Positions 6,716-9,637 of a stretch of DNA of 9,637 nucleotides are shown here, piece by piece (within the stretch, counting starts at the first letter, position 1; each line of letters begins with the position of its first letter). The DNA comes from Bacteroidales bacterium UBA4459 (GTDB taxonomy: Bacteria; Bacteroidota; Bacteroidia; Bacteroidales; F082). A program made the translations under genes and the position numbers. The DNA lies in contig DGOT01000207.1 in assembly GCA_002389465.1 (NCBI GenBank), positions 1-9,637 on the forward strand. Direction: 5' to 3'. A model generated the notes under the pieces. The model was not told the origin of the DNA. It ran no database searches and worked only from the letters and a program-made list of their open reading frames with translations.

Positions 6716-9448
6716 ATGCGCCAAAATGACCACCATAAATATAAAAAATTCCGCGAACAATTTCCTTATTTCCGGTTTGTAGGTTATGAATACGAGCAAA
6801 AGAATGGTGATCTGAATATCCGGTTTACGTTTGATCTGTCTGGAAAATACACGTTTACACCAACTTTGAAATTAGTGCACCGGGATTTCTATGGATTGAA
6901 TAAAATACCACAGGAGGAGTTGTCCAACATCATTTTTCATATCGGGATGATCGAATTGATCAGTTACTGGAAACTGACATGTTCACCGCAGGTGATCATT
7001 GAACCGCACCGGCTCACAAAAGAACAGCTTAGCTGGTGGAAAAAACTGTACTACACCGGTCTGGGTGAATTTTTCTATCTGAACGGAATCAATCCTGACC
7101 GGGAGAAGTTCATGCATCTTCAATCGAATGGAGCAGAGTTAACCATCCTTAACGGGGAGTTAAGCGGAGAGAAAGTACTGGTACCCGTAGGCGGGGGAAA
7201 AGACTCGATAGTGACGCTGGAGCTATTGAAAGATACTTCTTTTCAAGTACATCCTATGATACTCAATTCGCGGGAAGCCAGTAACAGATCTGTGGAGATT
7301 TCCGGTTACGAAATGACACAATCGGTTGTGGTGGAGCGTACGCTCGACCCGTTGATGCTGGAGTTGAATGCACAGGGATTTTTAAACGGCCATACGCCGT
7401 TTTCGGCTCTGCTGGCCTTTGTAAATGTGCTGGCAGCCGTGGCTTCCGGAACAAAATATATAGCCCTGTCGAATGAAAACAGTGCTAACGAGAGCACGGT
7501 GCCGGGTACAAATATCAACCACCAGTACTCCAAATCGTTTGAGTTTGAGCAGGATTTTGCTGATTACTGCAACACATATATTCATCCCGATCTGGCCTAT
7601 TTCAGCTTCTTGCGTCCGCTGAATGAGCTACAGATAGCTGGGCTGTTTTCACAATTTCCGCAACATTTCGATAGTTTTCGGAGTTGCAATGTGGGCAGTA
7701 AAAATGACAGTTGGTGTGGCAAATGCCCCAAATGCTTGTTTACGTATATCATTTTATCGCCTTTTGTGCCTAAAGAAAAGTTACTGAATATTTTTCATGG
7801 CAATCTTCCGGATGATGTTTCGTTAAAAACCATTTTTGAGGAGTTAACAGGAACTTTGCCGGTGAAACCGTTTGAGTGTGTGGGTACGCCGGACGAGGTA
7901 AACACAGCTCTTGCTAAAGCGTATGGCGGAGAATCTCCCGAAAACCTGCCTGCTTTGTTAAAACATTATGTGTTTCCTGTGCGCGGGGAAGAAAATTACA
8001 AGCACCTGATCAGGTCGTTTAATAACCGGCATTTACTTCCTGCGCCTTTCCTGAAAATATTACTACGTCATTTATCTGTTCCTGTACCGGAGCAATTCGG
8101 CCTGTTTCTGAAAAATAAATTAGGCAAAGACCCAAAACTGCTGATTCTTGGCTTTGGCAAAGAAGGACAGTCAACATACCGCTTGCTTCGGAAGTACTAC
8201 CCTGACATACCTCTACATATTGCCGACAGGAACGAATCGGTGCGGAAGGCAGAGTTGTTAGAAAAGGACCGGCAGGTATTTTTTCATTTAGGGTCCGGCT
8301 ATCAGTCGGCATTAGAAGATTTTCCGGTCGTCATAAAATCACCCGGAATAAAAATTGAAAAACCTATAGATGGATTGATCTTAAGTTCGCAAACAGATCT
8401 TTTTCTGGAATTTTTCAACAGGCAGACGATAGGTGTTACCGGAACCAAAGGAAAAAGCACGACATCGTCACTCATTCATCATCTACTTGCAAAGTCTGGT
8501 AAAAAAACACTGTTGCTGGGCAATATCGGCGTTCCGCCTTTTGACATGGTCGATAAAATTGACAACGAAACACTGATTGTCTTTGAAATGTCGGCGCACC
8601 AGCTGGAAAACGTCAGCCATTCGCCTCATACAGCCGTGTTGCTCAACATTTTTCCTGAGCATCTCGATCATTTTAAGGATATTGATGCTTACAGAAGTGC
8701 CAAACACAACATCCTCAAATATCAGAAATCAAAAGATGTGGCCATCATACATCAGCAGTTTGCAACAGAGGCCAGAGGGGAGAGGCTGTTGTTCGGTCCT
8801 GAAAAGCAGGAGGGGATGATCGCTTTTGTTGATGCAAATAAATTGGTATTCTTTGATTTGGGAAAAAGTTTTGAATTAAATACCGATCGAAAGATTTTGA
8901 TTGGAAAACATAACCTGCTGAATATTCTTGCTGCTTTATTGGTGGCTCATCAATACGGCCTTGAGTTAGCCGAAGCATTTGTACATGTGTCTTCTTTCCG
9001 GTCGTTGCCCCACCGGCTGGAATTTGTGGGCAATCATCAGGGCATTGACTTTTATAACGACAGTATTTCTACGGTGCCTGAATCGACTCTTGCAGCAGTG
9101 GAGGCTTTAGGTTATGTCAAAACGCTGATACTTGGTGGTTACGACCGGGGCCTTGATTATCGGCATCTGGTGCAGGCACTAAACAAAAGCAGAGTGGAAC
9201 ATTTTATCTTCCTGGGCAAGACGGGAGAGGTGATGCGAAAACTGTTTCAAGAAGTTGACTCAGCAAAAAATCTGGTACAGGTGGAAACAATTGACGAGGC
9301 GGTTGCTTATGCTTTTCAAAATACCGGTTCGGGAATTTGCCTGTTATCACCGGCGGCAGCCAGCTACGACCAGTTTCATAATTTTGAGCACAGGGGTGAT
9401 GCGTTTAAAAATGCTGTGGAAAAGCAGGCACATAAAAAAAGCGGGTGA
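6716..9448 (+). CDS. murL-murD2: MurL-MurD2 fusion: UDP-MurNAc-L-Ala-L-Glu epimerase plus UDP-MurNAc-L-Ala glutamate ligase
   Basis: A 910-residue cytoplasmic protein. Residues 1 to about 465 match MurL: an N-terminal part with FHIGMIELISYWK (74-86) and GLGEFFYLNGI (115-125), then a PP-loop, PVGGGKDS (157-164), and a four-cysteine site Cys324-x9-Cys334-x2-Cys337-x2-Cys340 like the zinc site of QueC. Residues about 473-910 are a full MurD-type ligase: N-terminal UDP domain (LLILGFGKEGQ, SPGI 542-545), ATP loop GVTGTKGKSTT (573-583), GNIG (602-605), Glu624, His649, Lys663 (probable carbamylated lysine), NDSIST (781-786), GGYDRG (807-812) and LLSPAAASYDQF (876-887). By family knowledge, MurD2 joins L-Glu to UDP-MurNAc-L-Ala and MurL then inverts that glutamate. 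Canonical MurD has NDSKAT where this has NDSIST. No Met occurs between residues 350 and 610, so a separate ligase product from an internal ATG is unlikely. The L-Glu specificity is inferred. The stop lies inside a terminator hairpin. Confidence 0.85.
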   Translation: MRQNDHHKYKKFREQFPYFRFVGYEYEQKNGDLNIRFTFDLSGKYTFTPTLKLVHRDFYGLNKIPQEELSNIIFHIGMIELISYWKLTCSPQVIIEPHRLTKEQLSWWKKLYYTGLGEFFYLNGINPDREKFMHLQSNGAELTILNGELSGEKVLVPVGGGKDSIVTLELLKDTSFQVHPMILNSREASNRSVEISGYEMTQSVVVERTLDPLMLELNAQGFLNGHTPFSALLAFVNVLAAVASGTKYIALSNENSANESTVPGTNINHQYSKSFEFEQDFADYCNTYIHPDLAYFSFLRPLNELQIAGLFSQFPQHFDSFRSCNVGSKNDSWCGKCPKCLFTYIILSPFVPKEKLLNIFHGNLPDDVSLKTIFEELTGTLPVKPFECVGTPDEVNTALAKAYGGESPENLPALLKHYVFPVRGEENYKHLIRSFNNRHLLPAPFLKILLRHLSVPVPEQFGLFLKNKLGKDPKLLILGFGKEGQSTYRLLRKYYPDIPLHIADRNESVRKAELLEKDRQVFFHLGSGYQSALEDFPVVIKSPGIKIEKPIDGLILSSQTDLFLEFFNRQTIGVTGTKGKSTTSSLIHHLLAKSGKKTLLLGNIGVPPFDMVDKIDNETLIVFEMSAHQLENVSHSPHTAVLLNIFPEHLDHFKDIDAYRSAKHNILKYQKSKDVAIIHQQFATEARGERLLFGPEKQEGMIAFVDANKLVFFDLGKSFELNTDRKILIGKHNLLNILAALLVAHQYGLELAEAFVHVSSFRSLPHRLEFVGNHQGIDFYNDSISTVPESTLAAVEALGYVKTLILGGYDRGLDYRHLVQALNKSRVEHFIFLGKTGEVMRKLFQEVDSAKNLVQVETIDEAVAYAFQNTGSGICLLSPAAASYDQFHNFEHRGDAFKNAVEKQAHKKSG

Positions 9449-9458
9449 CCCCGCTTTT
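9437..9458. terminator. Bidirectional intrinsic terminator containing the murL-murD2 stop codon
   Basis: AAAAGCGGG (9437-9445) pairs perfectly with CCCGCTTTT (9450-9458) around a TGAC loop. On the minus strand the hairpin is followed by seven T's (complement of 9434-9440), a strong intrinsic terminator for the leftward Lys-rich gene ending at 9478. On the plus strand the T tract is only four long but the stem includes it, so it can also stop the rightward fusion gene. The TGA stop of that gene is at 9446-9448, in the loop, so ribosomes reaching the stop would cover the hairpin. Confidence 0.82.
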
Positions 9459-9477
9459 AGTTCATTGAAAACCGTTT

Positions 9478-9637
9478 TTATTCTTTTTTGTCTTTTTCTT
9501 TAGGTGGCTCTTCTTTTTTCTTAGTGGTTTTCTTCTTTACTTCTTTTTTTGCTTCAACAGGCTTTTCTTCTTTTACTTCTGCGGCTTTACTGGCTGTTGT
9601 CTTTTTAGCTGTTGTTGTCTTTTTAGCCGTTGTTGTT
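9478..9637 (-). CDS. Lys/Thr/Ala-rich basic C-terminal tail of an unidentified protein, partial
   Basis: Only the last 52 codons and the TAA stop (9480-9478) of a gene entering from the right edge are present. The peptide starts with AKKTTT-type repeats (TTTAKKTTTAKKTTASKAAE), then turns into a mixed-charge stretch (VKEEKPVEAKK, KKKTTKKKEEPPKEKDKKE). Such basic, disordered tails occur in Bacteroidota on histone H1-like and HU-like DNA-binding proteins, DNA topoisomerase I and some RNA-associated proteins. The fragment has no folded domain, so the protein cannot be named. I favour reading it as coding because the frame is open to the edge, the repeat period is a multiple of three, and a strong minus-strand terminator lies just downstream. 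Confidence 0.65.
   Translation of the reverse strand, partial: TTTAKKTTTAKKTTASKAAEVKEEKPVEAKKEVKKKTTKKKEEPPKEKDKKE
9593..9637 (-). repeat. Short tandem repeat coding (A)KKTT(T)
   Basis: On the plus strand, units GCTGTTGTCTTTTTA (9593-9607) and GCTGTTGTTGTCTTTTTA (9608-9625) and the start of a third, GCCGTTGTTGTT (9626-9637), run in tandem to the window edge. They differ by one GTT codon, giving AKKTT versus AKKTTT on the minus strand. The period stays in frame, so copy number can change without breaking the gene. The array may continue outside the window. Confidence 0.7.

Noticed and set aside
6716..8100. PP-loop half as a tRNA-modifying or QueC-type enzyme
   Set aside because: The PP-loop and cysteine site are QueC-like, but the N-terminal segments (FHIGMIELISYWK, GLGEFFYLNGI) and direct fusion to a complete MurD fit MurL much better than a deazaguanine or thiolation enzyme.
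6716..9448. Fusion as an assembly or frameshift artefact joining two genes
   Set aside because: The frame is open across the junction, both halves have family-typical lengths and are complete, and no remnant stop/start or Shine-Dalgarno is visible in the linker. A sequencing error cannot be fully excluded from sequence alone.

Overview
The window looks like a chromosomal segment from a member of the Bacteroidota, most likely Bacteroidales or a relative. The supporting signs are a secreted GH3 glycosidase/serine beta-lactamase fusion, a short split-type transketolase N-terminal subunit, start codons with A-rich or purine-rich leaders but no clear Shine-Dalgarno, and matches to the Bacteroidota -7 promoter motif TAnnTTTG. 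This placement is inference from sequence alone. I see no mobile element, CRISPR array, tRNA or rRNA.

Layout: (1) 1-521, minus: 5' part of a transketolase N-terminal subunit gene, running off the left edge. (2) 522-671: divergent intergenic region with two exact TAnnTTTG matches for the rightward genes. (3) 672-6050, plus: four genes in one direction. They are the GH3-beta-lactamase fusion, a zinc-type cation diffusion facilitator starting 3 nt after it, an unrecognised five-helix membrane protein, and a rhomboid protease coupled to that by a TAATG overlap. (4) 6052-6642, minus: a YqgE/AlgH-family protein, convergent with the rhomboid gene with one base between the stops. (5) 6716-9448, plus: a 910-residue fusion whose N-terminal half matches MurL, the UDP-MurNAc-L-Ala-L-Glu epimerase, and whose C-terminal half is a MurD-type ligase. 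(6) 9437-9458: a bidirectional hairpin terminator that contains the fusion gene's stop codon in its loop. (7) 9478-9637, minus: the Lys/Thr/Ala-rich C-terminal end of a gene entering from the right edge.

The main item is the MurL-MurD fusion. Most bacteria make free D-glutamate (MurI or a D-amino acid transaminase) and MurD adds it to UDP-MurNAc-L-Ala. In the alternative route known from Xanthomonas, MurD2 adds L-glutamate and MurL epimerises it on the nucleotide precursor. Here both steps seem to be on one polypeptide. The ligase half also lacks the lysine of the canonical MurD NDSKATN motif (NDSIST here), which fits a changed amino-acid substrate. Together with the secreted GH3-beta-lactamase enzyme, the window carries two large peptidoglycan-related fusion proteins, one cytoplasmic and biosynthetic, one exported and probably degradative or remodelling. 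The neighbouring membrane genes have no demonstrable link to that pathway.
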